From assembly GCA_963704615.1 (NCBI GenBank), contig OY969923.1:2294001-2358000 (forward strand): a stretch of DNA of 64,000 nt, written 5' to 3'. This DNA comes from Bog-756 sp963704615. GTDB taxonomy: Bacteria; Actinomycetota; Acidimicrobiia; Acidimicrobiales; RAAP-2. Of this stretch, positions 24,584 through 34,434 are shown piece by piece. The notes beneath the pieces are model-generated. The model did not search any database. It saw nothing but the letters and a program-made list of their open reading frames with translations, and was not told the DNA's origin. Position 1 is the stretch's first letter; the number at the start of each line of letters is the position of its first letter. The position numbers were made by a program, and so were the translations under genes.

Positions 24584-26224
24584 TCATCGCCGGGCCGATG
24601 GGCGATCCAGGTCCAACAGCTCGCGGGCGTGCCGTCGGGCCGAGGTGCTGTCCGGTCGCCCCGACAGCATCCGGCTGAGCTCGACCACCCTCTGGTCGGT
24701 CTCGAGCATCACCACTTCGGCACGGGTCCGGCCCGAGTGTTCCGACTTCCGCACCGCGATCTGCGCGTCGGCCAGCGCGGCCACCTGGGCCAGGTGCGTG
24801 ACCACCAGCACCTGAGCGTGCTCGGCCAGCCCGGCCAGCGCCGCCCCGACGGCGGTGGCGGCGGCGCCGCCCACCCCGGCGTCGACCTCGTCGAACACCA
24901 TGACGCCGGGCGCGTCGGTGATGGCCAGGCGGATGGCCAGCATGGTGCGGGCCAACTCCCCGCCGGAGGCGACCTTGGCCAGGGGCTGGAGTGGTTCGCC
25001 GGCGTTGGCCCCGAACTGGAAGACGACCTGGTCGGCCGGTCCCGGTCCGTCCACGGTCACCGCGAACCGGGCCGAGGCCATGGCCAGCCCGCGCAACGTC
25101 GACTCGATCTGGGCGGCCAGGCGGGGAGCGGCCTCTCGCCGGGCCGAGGCGACACCCGCCTCGGCCTCCTCCAGCACGAGCCGAGCGCGGCCGATCTCGG
25201 TGTCCAATGCCACAGCCCGCTGTTCGTCGCATTCGATGGCCGAGAGCTCCTCCCGGGCGGCGTCGGCGAAGGCGAGCACCTCGGCGAGGTCGGCGCCGTA
25301 CTTACGCCCGAGCTCGTGCAGCAACTGACGCCGGTCGCGCACCGCGGCGAGGCGATCGGGGTCGTCATCCCAGGTTTCGACGACCGAACGCAGCTCGCCA
25401 ACCAGATCGGACAGCTCGGCCATGACTGCACGCACCCGGCTCTCCAGCGTGGACAGGGGGACCCGTCCGGCCAGGGACCTCGACGCCGCGGCCAGCCGAT
25501 CCAGCGCGCTGGTCTCCTCGGCCTCCGACAGCCAGGCCAACGCCTCGGCCGCGGCGTTGCGGTGGGCGGCGACTGCGGCGAGACGATCCTCTTCGAGCTC
25601 GAGGCGAGCGTCCTCGTCGACGTCGATGATGGCGGCCTTGTCGATCTCCGCGATCTGAAATCGGAGGAGGTCGACCTGGCGTACCCGCTCCCGGGCGTCG
25701 CCGCCCAGGGTGGCGCTCTCGGCCATCAGGCTGCGCAGTCGGAGGCGGGCCTGCTCCAGGTCGGTGAGGTCGACGGCACCGAAGTCGTCGAGGGCCCGAC
25801 GCTGGGCCTCGGCGTGGATCAGCGACCGGTGCTGGTGCTGCCCGTGGAGCTCGATGAGCCCGGCGGCCACCTCGGCGAGGGCGCCGATCGAGGCCATCCT
25901 CCCGTCGATCCACGCCCGTGAACGGCCGCCGTTCGCCACCGACCGGGCCAAGAGGACCTCGGTGTCGCCTCCGTCCCCATCACCCTCGGTGTCGCCTCCG
26001 GACAACCCGGCGAACCTCCCTTCCACCAGGGCCTCATCCTCCCCGGCCCGGACCATCGACGGATCGGCCCTACCCCCCAGAAGAAGGCCGAGCGCTTCCA
26101 CCAACAGGGTCTTGCCGGCACCGGTCTCGCCGGTCAGGGCGGTCATGCCGGGACCGATCGAGACCGTCACATCGTCGATGATCCCCAGATTGCGGACATG
26201 GAGCTCGACCAGGGTGGCGCCCAC
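24584..26224 (-). CDS. recN: DNA repair protein RecN
   Basis: SMC-like ATPase for double-strand-break repair, 546 residues. The Walker A motif GETGAGKT is at 32-39. A long coiled coil occupies the middle (about 150-360). The ABC signature ASGGELAR and Walker B VMVFDEVDAGVGG are in the last third. Full length for the family. It lies 11 bases after nadK; the nadK-recN pair is conserved. Confidence 0.96.
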   Translation of the reverse strand: MGATLVELHVRNLGIIDDVTVSIGPGMTALTGETGAGKTLLVEALGLLLGGRADPSMVRAGEDEALVEGRFAGLSGGDTEGDGDGGDTEVLLARSVANGGRSRAWIDGRMASIGALAEVAAGLIELHGQHQHRSLIHAEAQRRALDDFGAVDLTDLEQARLRLRSLMAESATLGGDARERVRQVDLLRFQIAEIDKAAIIDVDEDARLELEEDRLAAVAAHRNAAAEALAWLSEAEETSALDRLAAASRSLAGRVPLSTLESRVRAVMAELSDLVGELRSVVETWDDDPDRLAAVRDRRQLLHELGRKYGADLAEVLAFADAAREELSAIECDEQRAVALDTEIGRARLVLEEAEAGVASARREAAPRLAAQIESTLRGLAMASARFAVTVDGPGPADQVVFQFGANAGEPLQPLAKVASGGELARTMLAIRLAITDAPGVMVFDEVDAGVGGAAATAVGAALAGLAEHAQVLVVTHLAQVAALADAQIAVRKSEHSGRTRAEVVMLETDQRVVELSRMLSGRPDSTSARRHARELLDLDRPSARR

Positions 26225-26235
26225 GGTGGTCTCCC

Positions 26236-27060
<825 letters not shown>

Positions 27061-27064
27061 CTGC

Positions 27065-27913
27065 TCAGCCCTCCGGGTGGTGCCCGTGGGCCTGGGCGAC
27101 CGCCGCTTCCACCATGGCTTGGGAATCTGGGGAGGGGCGCGACCCGGAGGCGGTCGACGGCGCCGGCACCTGGGCGTGGAGGAGGAACTCGATGTTGCCG
27201 GCGGACCCGGTGATCGGTGAGGGCATGGCCCCCATGATGACTGCTCCGGCACCGCCGAGCGCGTCTGCCACCTGGCTGAGCGTGCGGAGATGGATCTCCG
27301 GGTCGCGGATGACACCCCGGGCCCGCGACGCCTCGATGCGTCCCGCCTCGAATTGAGGCTTGACCAAGATGACCACCGATGCTCCGGGCGAGACCGCCTC
27401 CCCGATCAGGGCGGGCAGCACTCGGACCACCGAGATGAAGGAGAGATCGGCGGTGACCATGTCGACCGGCACTCCCGCCACCAGGTCCAGGGTCAGGTCC
27501 CGGATGTCGGTGCGCTCGTGGACGGTGACCCGGGGGTCGTGACGCAGCCGGTGGTGGAGCTGGCCGTGGCCCACGTCCACCGCGATCACCGACGCCGCGC
27601 CGGCCTGGAGCAGGCAGTCGGTGAAGCCCCCGGTCGAAGCGCCGGCGTCGAGGGCTCGGAGGCCGGTGGGGTCGAGGGCGAAGCGATCGAGGGCGGCGGC
27701 CAACTTCTCCCCGCCCCGACTCACGAAGCGGGGCGGAGCCCCCGACAGCTCGACGGGCTCGTCCGGTGCCACCAGTCGGGACGGCTTGTCGGCCACGGAT
27801 CCGGCGACCAGGACCCGCCCCTGTTCGATCAGAGCCACCGCCAGGGGTCGGCTGGGTGCCACCCCCCGCTCGACGAGGACCCGGTCGAGGCGCAGCCGTG
27901 GGGCGCGGGTCAG
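27065..27913 (-). CDS. tlyA: TlyA rRNA 2'-O-methyltransferase (likely CTG start)
   Basis: Methyltransferase that modifies 16S and 23S rRNA in mycobacteria. The protein has an S4 domain (LRLDRVLVERGVAPSR) and a Rossmann-like SAM domain (FVSRGGEKL, LDAGASTGGFTDCLLQ, ADLSFISV, KPQFEAGR). It is about 282 residues from the position chosen, near the usual 270. The start is unusual: between the upstream stop and the conserved S4 domain there is no in-frame ATG, GTG or TTG. A CTG overlapping that stop as CTGA at 27913 is the best candidate, and another CTG lies six codons on. The frame stays open for about 590 bases upstream, but only as a shadow of the Lys/Ala-rich gene. Confidence 0.9.
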   Translation of the reverse strand: MTRAPRLRLDRVLVERGVAPSRPLAVALIEQGRVLVAGSVADKPSRLVAPDEPVELSGAPPRFVSRGGEKLAAALDRFALDPTGLRALDAGASTGGFTDCLLQAGAASVIAVDVGHGQLHHRLRHDPRVTVHERTDIRDLTLDLVAGVPVDMVTADLSFISVVRVLPALIGEAVSPGASVVILVKPQFEAGRIEASRARGVIRDPEIHLRTLSQVADALGGAGAVIMGAMPSPITGSAGNIEFLLHAQVPAPSTASGSRPSPDSQAMVEAAVAQAHGHHPEG

Positions 27914-28470
27914 TCGGCCGACCGGCCGCCGGTCGATCCGGCTGACGGGGCCCGCTTGGCCGGGGACTTCTTGGTCGGGGACTTCGTGGCCGCCGCCTTG
28001 GTGCCCGCCGCCTTCTGGGCCGACGACTTCTTGGCCGCGGCCTTCTTGCCGGTTGCCTTTTTGGTGGCGGTCGCCTTGGTCGGCGCCTTTTTGCTCGGTG
28101 ACTTCTTGGCCGCCGACGTCTTGGTCGCCGACTTGGTGGTCGCCGACTTCTTCACTCCGCTGCTCGCCGCCCGACCGGCCACCGCCGTCCGGGCCAGCAG
28201 CGCGGCCACCTGCTTGGCCAGATCCTCGAGGTTGGTGATACCGATGCCCTCCAGCTGGCGGTCCACTTCGTGACGAACCTGGGACACCAACAGCTCGCGG
28301 CCCTTCCGGCTGCGTTCGATGAGCTCCTCGACCCGGGCCCGGGCGTCCTCGCCTTGGAATTCCCCACTCTGGACCAGCTCGTGCACCAGCTCCTCGGCCC
28401 GTGCTCGCGTGATGTTGGTGAAGGCGATGCCGGCATCGAGGTACTTTTGAAACGCGTCCCTGTTCACCAT
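27910..28470 (-). CDS. Phasin-like protein with histone H1-like Lys/Ala tail
   Basis: A 186-residue protein in two parts. Residues 1-95 are helical and charged (NITRARAEELVHELV, ARARVEELIERSRKG), resembling phasin/PhaF-type or poly-hydroxyalkanoate-associated proteins. Residues 105-175 are a Lys/Ala/Thr/Ser/Pro repeat tail (KKSPTKK- and TKKATGKK-type units), like histone H1 or the tails of HupB and PhaF. Such a tail binds DNA. The protein may tie granules or another assembly to the nucleoid; this is inference. It starts at a good ATG and leads into tlyA, whose start it overlaps. Confidence 0.8.
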   Translation of the reverse strand: MVNRDAFQKYLDAGIAFTNITRARAEELVHELVQSGEFQGEDARARVEELIERSRKGRELLVSQVRHEVDRQLEGIGITNLEDLAKQVAALLARTAVAGRAASSGVKKSATTKSATKTSAAKKSPSKKAPTKATATKKATGKKAAAKKSSAQKAAGTKAAATKSPTKKSPAKRAPSAGSTGGRSAD

Positions 28471-28510
28471 ACGTATCCACCCTAACGGCAGTGCCCGCCG
28501 GCACCAACCC

Positions 28511-29338
28511 CTAGTGCGGTCCGGGGTCCAGCGCGTCTTGGACCAACGTCACCAGATCGGGGCGACGGACGGCGACCGGGGTGTCGAATCCAGCCGACCC
28601 GGCCGGAGTCACCCCCGAGTCGACTAGTCCGAAGGCGATCCCGAGGCGCTCGGCCAGGCGCCCGTCGGTGCGGGGCTGGTCCCCGATCATGACCACCGAG
28701 GGGTCACCGTTCGTGAACCCGAAGGCCTTCCTCATGAGGGCGGCCATCGGCTCGTTGGGCTTCCCCGCCACCTCGGGAACGACGCCGGAGGCCGTGGCCA
28801 CCGCGGCCAACAGGGCGCCGGCGCCGGGCACCAACCCCGCCGGGGTGGGATGCACAGGATCCTCGTTGGTGCCGATGAGGCGGCCCGAGGACCGAGCGGC
28901 CGAGGCGGTGGCAGCCAGGATGTCGAAGTCGAACGATCGGCTCCAGCCCACGATGGCGGCGTCGGTCCCGACGCCGGCCACCGTCTTCACCCCGCGCCGG
29001 TCGAGCGCTTCGAGCACGCCCTTTCCGGCCAGCACCGTGACCGACTGACCCGGGTCGACCAGTGCCGCCGCCGCTCCCGCCGAGGACACCAGGTCGTGGG
29101 CCGACGAGGTCACGCCCAGGCGCTGCAGGCGAGTCAGCAGCTCGGCGATGGTGGGATCGGAGTTGTTGGTGGCGAACACCACCCGCTTCCCGTGGGCCCG
29201 CAGAGCGGCGATCGCTCCGCTGACGTCACCGATGGGCTCCCCCGACAACCACACCACGCCGTCGAGGTCCACGATCCACAGCGAAGCGGTGCGGAACGAC
29301 GACATACCTCCGGGAGGGGCAGCAACCGGGTGGCTCAC
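28511..29338 (-). CDS. HAD-IIA family hydrolase (NagD/PGP-like)
   Basis: A 275-residue HAD phosphatase. Motif I is VDLDGVVW, motif II FATNNS, and motif III/IV GKPNEP and MIGDQPRTD. The C2A cap between motifs II and III places it with NagD and 2-phosphoglycolate/p-nitrophenyl phosphatases. It may start at 29338 or at an ATG 11 codons later, which is closer to the family start. In mycobacteria a similar gene lies beside tlyA, nadK and recN (Rv1692-1696), matching the neighbourhood here. Confidence 0.92.
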   Translation of the reverse strand: MSHPVAAPPGGMSSFRTASLWIVDLDGVVWLSGEPIGDVSGAIAALRAHGKRVVFATNNSDPTIAELLTRLQRLGVTSSAHDLVSSAGAAAALVDPGQSVTVLAGKGVLEALDRRGVKTVAGVGTDAAIVGWSRSFDFDILAATASAARSSGRLIGTNEDPVHPTPAGLVPGAGALLAAVATASGVVPEVAGKPNEPMAALMRKAFGFTNGDPSVVMIGDQPRTDGRLAERLGIAFGLVDSGVTPAGSAGFDTPVAVRRPDLVTLVQDALDPGPH

Positions 29339-30552
29339 TCCGGGGGCTGGTCGGTGGACCCGGCCTCGGCCGAGGTCACCTTGGTCCCCCTCCGGGTGCG
29401 TCGGGTGGAAGCGGCCAGCTGGTCCGCCGTCTCCAGGGCGCGGCGGATCAATCCCGACAGGTGGGACAGCGGTTCGTTCGGCGCCGGCTGTCCGTCGGCT
29501 TCCGGCTCCGGTACCGACTCCGTCGCAGGGTGGGCCTCAGCCGACGGGGAGAGCGGCCGCGCGCTCAGGTCGGCGATCCGTTCGCCGGTCACCTTGGCGG
29601 CCCGTTCCCAATAGGAGCGGAACATCCCGATGTCGAAAGCGCCATCGCGGACACGGGCCTGATCGAGCAGGCGGGCCGGCGGGTCCTTCAGGTCGCGCAC
29701 CACTCGGAGCACGGCCAGGGCCCGGAGCCCGTACCAGGTGGGGTCGAACTCCCACCAGGTGAACCCCTGGCGGGCCGACGCGGGAAGGTAGTGGTGGTTG
29801 TTGTGCCAACCCTCACCGCCGGTGAAGGCGGCGATCAGGGCCGAGTTCCGACTGGTGTCGGGTGTGGCGAAGCGACGCCGGCCCACCAGGTGAGCCGCCG
29901 AGTTGACGAGAAACGTCCCGTGCCACAGGAGCACGGTGGAGAGGAAGAAGCCGATCACCAGTCCACCCCAGCCCCCGACCAGGAAGCATGCGATGGCCAG
30001 CATCCACGGGCCGATCCACGAGAACCTCTCGAGGAAACGCAGCTCCGGATAGGAGGCGAAGTCCGCGATGGCGGACAGATTGGTCCTCTTGTACTTGGTG
30101 GAGAGAATCCAACCCACGTGGCTCCACCAGAACCCGTCGCGGGGTGAGTGAACGTCGTCGTCGAGGTCGGTGTACCGGTGGTGAAGGCGGTGATGGCCCG
30201 CCCACCACAGCGGCCCCTTCTGCACTGCGGTGGTGCCACCGAAGGCCATGAGGAACTGGGGAAGGCGGCTCATCCGGTAACTGCGGTGGGAGAAGTACCG
30301 GTGATAGCCGGCGGTGATGAAGAACATCCGGCTCACGTAGAGGGCGGCACAGAGCACCCAGTCCTGCCAGGTGACCACCACGAAGAAACCGGCCAGGGGA
30401 ACCAGGTGTGCGCCCAAGAAGGGAAGGGCCGACACCCAGTCGGTCTTATCGGCGGACCTCTCCACCTCGTCGGGATCGGAGGCGCTGGTCGGCGCAGGGG
30501 AGGCGGCGGTCATGGGCGATCGCTGTCGCCTACCGGGGGACGACTTCGGCAT
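29335..30552 (-). CDS. Acyl-CoA (delta-9 type) fatty acid desaturase
   Basis: A 405-residue di-iron membrane desaturase. The three histidine boxes are HRYFSH (84-89), HRLHH (121-125) and HNNHH (250-254), in the spacing of stearoyl-CoA delta-9 desaturases. About four hydrophobic helices are visible. The last 90 residues form a hydrophilic tail rich in Pro, Glu and Ala. The ATG at 30552 has GGAG upstream; an ATG at 30615 overlaps the stop of the Rieske gene but has no ribosome-binding site. The enzyme needs an electron donor, and the gene directly upstream encodes a Rieske protein. Confidence 0.92.
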   Translation of the reverse strand: MPKSSPGRRQRSPMTAASPAPTSASDPDEVERSADKTDWVSALPFLGAHLVPLAGFFVVVTWQDWVLCAALYVSRMFFITAGYHRYFSHRSYRMSRLPQFLMAFGGTTAVQKGPLWWAGHHRLHHRYTDLDDDVHSPRDGFWWSHVGWILSTKYKRTNLSAIADFASYPELRFLERFSWIGPWMLAIACFLVGGWGGLVIGFFLSTVLLWHGTFLVNSAAHLVGRRRFATPDTSRNSALIAAFTGGEGWHNNHHYLPASARQGFTWWEFDPTWYGLRALAVLRVVRDLKDPPARLLDQARVRDGAFDIGMFRSYWERAAKVTGERIADLSARPLSPSAEAHPATESVPEPEADGQPAPNEPLSHLSGLIRRALETADQLAASTRRTRRGTKVTSAEAGSTDQPPE

Positions 30553-30611
30553 GGTACTCCACACGCGAGGAAAGAGAACATCCCATCCGCCGGGATCGCC
30601 GAGCGACTCGA

Positions 30612-31670
30612 TCATTGGGGGACGTAGAGGTTCCCGTTGGCACCCGTGATGATCCGGATCGGTGTCAGCCCGTAGGTCGCCGGCCCCCGGATGACGTCCC
30701 CGTTCCGGGGATTGAACTCCGAGCCGTGGCACGGGCAGGCGATGATCTTCGAGGAGGACTGGTAGGCCACGGTGCATCCGGCGTGAGGGCAGACGGCATC
30801 GAAAGCCACGAACTTCCCGGCGGTCTGCTGGATGACCAGAGAAGGATCGCCGGTGGCGGGATCGGTGAATGCCGCTGATCCGCCGACGGGGACATCGGAT
30901 GCTGGACCGATCGCCGTTCCCGAGGGGACGGGCGAGGTGGTCGCTTGCGATCCTCCCCCCGTGGTCGGGGTGACCCCCGTCGTTGGGGTACTCAACGTGC
31001 TCGGGGTGGTCGATCCGGACCCGCCGGCCAGGGTGACCGGGTTCCCACCGGAGTCGGAGGTGCCTCCGACAGCGCGCCCGAATGCGGCAGCCAGCCCTCC
31101 GACGGCCACCACCACGGCGGCGGCCAGTGCGGTCATGGCCCCGGTCGAGAGGACAGCGCGGCGCGGCAACCCCTCGCCCTGGGGGACGGCGCTCGCCGGC
31201 GATCGCTGGGCCAGCCAGGTGTCGAGAGCCGGCGCCCCGGCCGCCCCGGCCAGCACCAGCGGGGTCCAGGCGAACAAGAAGACGATGTCCGACCCGTTGT
31301 AATACGGCGACGAGTGGAAGCTGACCGCCAGAAAGAGACTGAGGGAGAGGAGCATGCCCGCGGCGGCGGCGACCCGCATCCACAGTCCGACGAGCACCCC
31401 GAGCCCGACCGCCACCTCCCCGACGGCGATGACCAGGCCGACAGCCGGGGCAATGTGAACCAGAGGGCTGATGAGGACGTGGATGGGGCTCAAGCGCGAG
31501 GAACCCTCCATCTGGGCGTAGATCGAGGTTGGACTGTCCTTCCTGAAGAACTGGGGATTGGCCAGCTTCTGCAGGCCGGCGAAGAGGAAGGTGGCCCCGA
31601 TGAACAGACGCAGGGGCACCAGGTACCACCCGGTGGCCACCGACCCGTCCGGCCCTGTGACCGACCACAT
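30612..31670 (-). CDS. DoxX membrane domain fused to Rieske 2Fe-2S domain
   Basis: From the ATG at 31670 the protein has 352 residues. Residues 12-145 form a DoxX/TQO-small-subunit domain with four helices (PLRLFIGATFLFAGLQKL). A RRAVLSTGAM motif and a fifth helix follow, like the Tat signal anchor of Rieske proteins. Then comes a Ser/Thr/Gly/Pro linker (about 205-255) and a Rieske domain with ligands Cys294 and His296, Cys312 and His315 and the structural cysteines 299 and 314 (CPHAGC, CPCHGS). The start is uncertain; upstream candidates are at 31766 and 31823. The architecture suggests quinone-linked electron transfer outside the cytoplasm; a link to the downstream desaturase is an inference. 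Confidence 0.85.
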   Translation of the reverse strand: MWSVTGPDGSVATGWYLVPLRLFIGATFLFAGLQKLANPQFFRKDSPTSIYAQMEGSSRLSPIHVLISPLVHIAPAVGLVIAVGEVAVGLGVLVGLWMRVAAAAGMLLSLSLFLAVSFHSSPYYNGSDIVFLFAWTPLVLAGAAGAPALDTWLAQRSPASAVPQGEGLPRRAVLSTGAMTALAAAVVVAVGGLAAAFGRAVGGTSDSGGNPVTLAGGSGSTTPSTLSTPTTGVTPTTGGGSQATTSPVPSGTAIGPASDVPVGGSAAFTDPATGDPSLVIQQTAGKFVAFDAVCPHAGCTVAYQSSSKIIACPCHGSEFNPRNGDVIRGPATYGLTPIRIITGANGNLYVPQ

Positions 31671-31889
31671 CGTGGTGGACCCGTGCGGCGATCCTGCCGG
31701 CGGGGCGATCGGGCTGCGCCGTCGGCCAGCGCCCGCGATCACCGGCTCGCTTCCATGCCCAAGCACGATACAGCCTGTTCCAGGGGATGAAAGGTCGCTC
31801 GCGGTGGTTCCGGCGAGCCACATTCGACGGCCGGGGAAACACGTCCCCGCGGTTGGAGACCCGCCGTCGGGTGGGCCTACCATGGGCTC

Positions 31890-32297
31890 GTGGATCAGTT
31901 GGTCGTGGCCCCCGATGGGCCCAGCGTTTCCCCGCGACGGTCGCGACCCGACGAGACGATGCGCCGTTTGCTACGGGTGCCGACCGACCGGCCCCCCATC
32001 GACGAATCGGAAACCCACCGGATCTTCAGCGCATCGATCTTTCTCTCCGCTCTGCGCTGTCTCCTCAGCTACATCGTCCTGCCGGTGGTCCTGCCGGCCA
32101 TCGGGGTGGCCCGAGGGGTCGGGCCGGCCATCGGTATCCCGGTCGGCATCCTGGCTCTGTCCTTCGATTACCTGGGTATCCGCCGCTTCTGGCTGGCCGA
32201 TCACCGCCAGCGGTGGGCATTCACCGCTCTCTATGCCGTCGTCGGCGGGATGGTGCTGGCTCTGGTGATCGTGGACATCGTCACCGCCATTCGCTGA
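31890..32297 (+). CDS. Conserved membrane protein, unknown function
   Basis: A 135-residue protein with a soluble basic N-terminus of about 45 residues and three hydrophobic helices (SALRCLLSYIVLPVVLP, GVGPAIGIPVGILALS, AFTALYAVVGGMVLALVIV). It starts at a GTG; an internal ATG lies 24 codons on. The segment IFSASIFLSALRCLLSYIVLP resembles a family of small actinobacterial membrane proteins of no assigned role. It is divergent from the DoxX-Rieske gene and 120 bases before the glycosyltransferase. Confidence 0.75.
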   Translation: MDQLVVAPDGPSVSPRRSRPDETMRRLLRVPTDRPPIDESETHRIFSASIFLSALRCLLSYIVLPVVLPAIGVARGVGPAIGIPVGILALSFDYLGIRRFWLADHRQRWAFTALYAVVGGMVLALVIVDIVTAIR

Positions 32298-32417
32298 CAG
32301 CGACCGTCGACCGCACCGAGTCGACCCTGTTGCCCAACGAGGCCGATCGGGCGGGCGACTGATGCTGATCCGGCCTGTCGCCCCTGCGGCCGGCCGCATT
32401 CAAGGGTCCCGCCCGGG

Positions 32418-34358
32418 ATGTCGATAGCCCTAGCAGTGACGTCGCTACCGTCGGAGAGATCAACGCGCTACAAGGGTGGGGACAGGGTGGTGCGCGCCCT
32501 GGCCGTGGTGGCCTTGGTCTGGGGTGCGGCCTATCTGGCCTGGAGGTTGACCGACACCCGGCACGGTGCCCAACCGGTCATGTTCGTCGTGCTCTATGCG
32601 TGCGAGGTCTTCGGATGGATCATGCTCGCTTCCTTCGCCTTCCTCGCTTGGCGGATTCCTGTCTCCGCCCGGCCACCCATCGGATGGCGCCCCACGGTGG
32701 ATGTCTACGTCTGCACCTACGACGAGGGTCTGGACGTCCTGGGGGCAACTCTCGTCGGATGCCGCCGGATCACCTATCCCCACACGACGTGGGTGCTCGA
32801 CGACGGACGCCGTGACGAGGTACGCCGACTGGCCGAACGATTCGGGGCTCGCTACCTGACCAGACCCACCAACGAGCATGCCAAGGCGGGCAACATCAAC
32901 AGCGCGCTCGGACACACGCATGGACAGCTGCTCTTGATCCTCGATGCTGATCATGTGCCCCAGCCGGACATCCTCGACGCCACGGTCGGCTACTTCGACG
33001 ATCCTTCGGTGGCCCTGGTGCAGACCCCCCATGATTTCGGCAATCACGACTCCTTCCAGCATTTCGAGACGGGCCGTCATGACCAAAGCATGTTCTTCGA
33101 CGTGATCATGCCGGGCAAGGACAGGCACGACGGGGTCTTCTGGTGCGGCTCGGCGGCGTTGATCCTCCGCCACGCACTCGAAGGAATCGGTGGCATCGCC
33201 ACCGAGACGGTGGCCGAGGACTTCCACACCACCATCCGGCTCCACGGGCAGGGATGGCACACCCGATACCACGACGAGACACTCGTCCAGGGGTTGGCTC
33301 CCCACGACCTGGCGACGTTCCTCCTGCAACGGGACCGATGGGCCCGCGGGAACCTGGCCGTGCTGCGCACACCGGAGAATCCCCTGGTGGCCCCTCGGCT
33401 CAGCGCCAAACAACGGGCGAGTTACCTGTCCTCGCTGATGGCCTACTTCGTCCCCTTTCAGCGCCTGGCCATGCTGGCTGTGCTGGTAGCCATGCTGGTC
33501 AGCGGTCGCCTTCCCCTCCACGCCACCCTGGCTCAGTTCTGTATCTTCTGGGTGCCGTGGCTGGCTCTCGACCTCGGCGCCCGGAGGGCACTGTGCCGCG
33601 GCCGGATCAACTTCTGGGACGGCGCCTACTCGAACGTGTTGACAACGGAGATCTTTGCCCGAGCCTCGTTCGTGCTGGTGCACCCGTTCCGGACCGCGTT
33701 CGCGGTGACGCCCAAGGACGGAATCGACGACGGTGGCTGGCCCGCGGCCCGGCAACTCCGCCTGGTGCTGGTCACGGCCGGCGTGCTGGTCGGGGCGGTG
33801 ATCGTTCGCCTCCTCGCCCTGGTGGGCCTGGTCCCCCTTCCTCCCCTCCGCGGTCTGGCTTTGCTGGCCGGACTGGCCTTCGGAGCCTGGGAGATCCTGC
33901 TGGTGACGGCGGCCCTGTGGAGGGTGACCCGCCGCCGCCAGATGCGTCGCCACTTCCGGATCCCGGTGGAGGTGGCGGGCATCGTCGACGGCATGCTGGT
34001 CCGGGTGGTCGACCTCACACCAGGCGGGGCCGGCGTCATCGCTCACCGACCCTTGGAGGTGGGCGCCGAGGTGGACCTCCGGCTCGGTCTTCCCTCTGTC
34101 GACGGCGACATGCACGATGTGAGGGTCAGGTTCGCCGTCTGCTCGGCCCGTCAGGGCAACGGTCACGGATGGCGCATGGGGGGCACCCTCACACCACAGA
34201 CCGATGCCGACGGCGAGGCCCTCATCGAACACTGCCACGTGGTGACCGCCCGCACCCGGCTGACCGAGACCGGTCGTCTGATCCCGGGCCCGGTCGGGGA
34301 CGCCGCTCACCGGCCCGAAGCCGAGTCCACCTCCCCGAGAGCCTCGATCGGCACCTGA
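32418..34358 (+). CDS. Cellulose-synthase-like GT2 with C-terminal PilZ domain
   Basis: A 646-residue membrane glycosyltransferase of the BcsA type. Two helices come first (25-80), then the GT domain with CTYDEG (99-104), DAD at 176-178, the base motif VAED (265-268) and QRDRW (304-308). Several helices follow, and a PilZ domain from about residue 515 (RRHFR … DLTPGGAG) would bind cyclic di-GMP. The protein would polymerise a beta-glucan-like chain and export it, switched on by c-di-GMP. No bcsB, bcsZ or other partner is in the window, so the product may be something other than cellulose. Confidence 0.87.
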   Translation: MSIALAVTSLPSERSTRYKGGDRVVRALAVVALVWGAAYLAWRLTDTRHGAQPVMFVVLYACEVFGWIMLASFAFLAWRIPVSARPPIGWRPTVDVYVCTYDEGLDVLGATLVGCRRITYPHTTWVLDDGRRDEVRRLAERFGARYLTRPTNEHAKAGNINSALGHTHGQLLLILDADHVPQPDILDATVGYFDDPSVALVQTPHDFGNHDSFQHFETGRHDQSMFFDVIMPGKDRHDGVFWCGSAALILRHALEGIGGIATETVAEDFHTTIRLHGQGWHTRYHDETLVQGLAPHDLATFLLQRDRWARGNLAVLRTPENPLVAPRLSAKQRASYLSSLMAYFVPFQRLAMLAVLVAMLVSGRLPLHATLAQFCIFWVPWLALDLGARRALCRGRINFWDGAYSNVLTTEIFARASFVLVHPFRTAFAVTPKDGIDDGGWPAARQLRLVLVTAGVLVGAVIVRLLALVGLVPLPPLRGLALLAGLAFGAWEILLVTAALWRVTRRRQMRRHFRIPVEVAGIVDGMLVRVVDLTPGGAGVIAHRPLEVGAEVDLRLGLPSVDGDMHDVRVRFAVCSARQGNGHGWRMGGTLTPQTDADGEALIEHCHVVTARTRLTETGRLIPGPVGDAAHRPEAESTSPRASIGT

Positions 34359-34434
34359 CCCGGTCCGCCCCCCGACATCGGGCCCCCCGGAATCGGCCGG
34401 CCCGGTCGTTGATCGACCCCCCGACGCCCTCGGG

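Noticed and set aside
27950..28150. Repetitive Lys/Ala codons as a possible simple-repeat or CRISPR-like array
   Set aside because: The repeats are coding and imperfect, with no regular spacers; they are the tail of the phasin-like protein.
32460..34310. Minus-strand open frame of 616 codons opposite the PilZ glycosyltransferase
   Set aside because: Composition-driven shadow rich in Gly, His and Gln; the plus-strand gene has all catalytic motifs.
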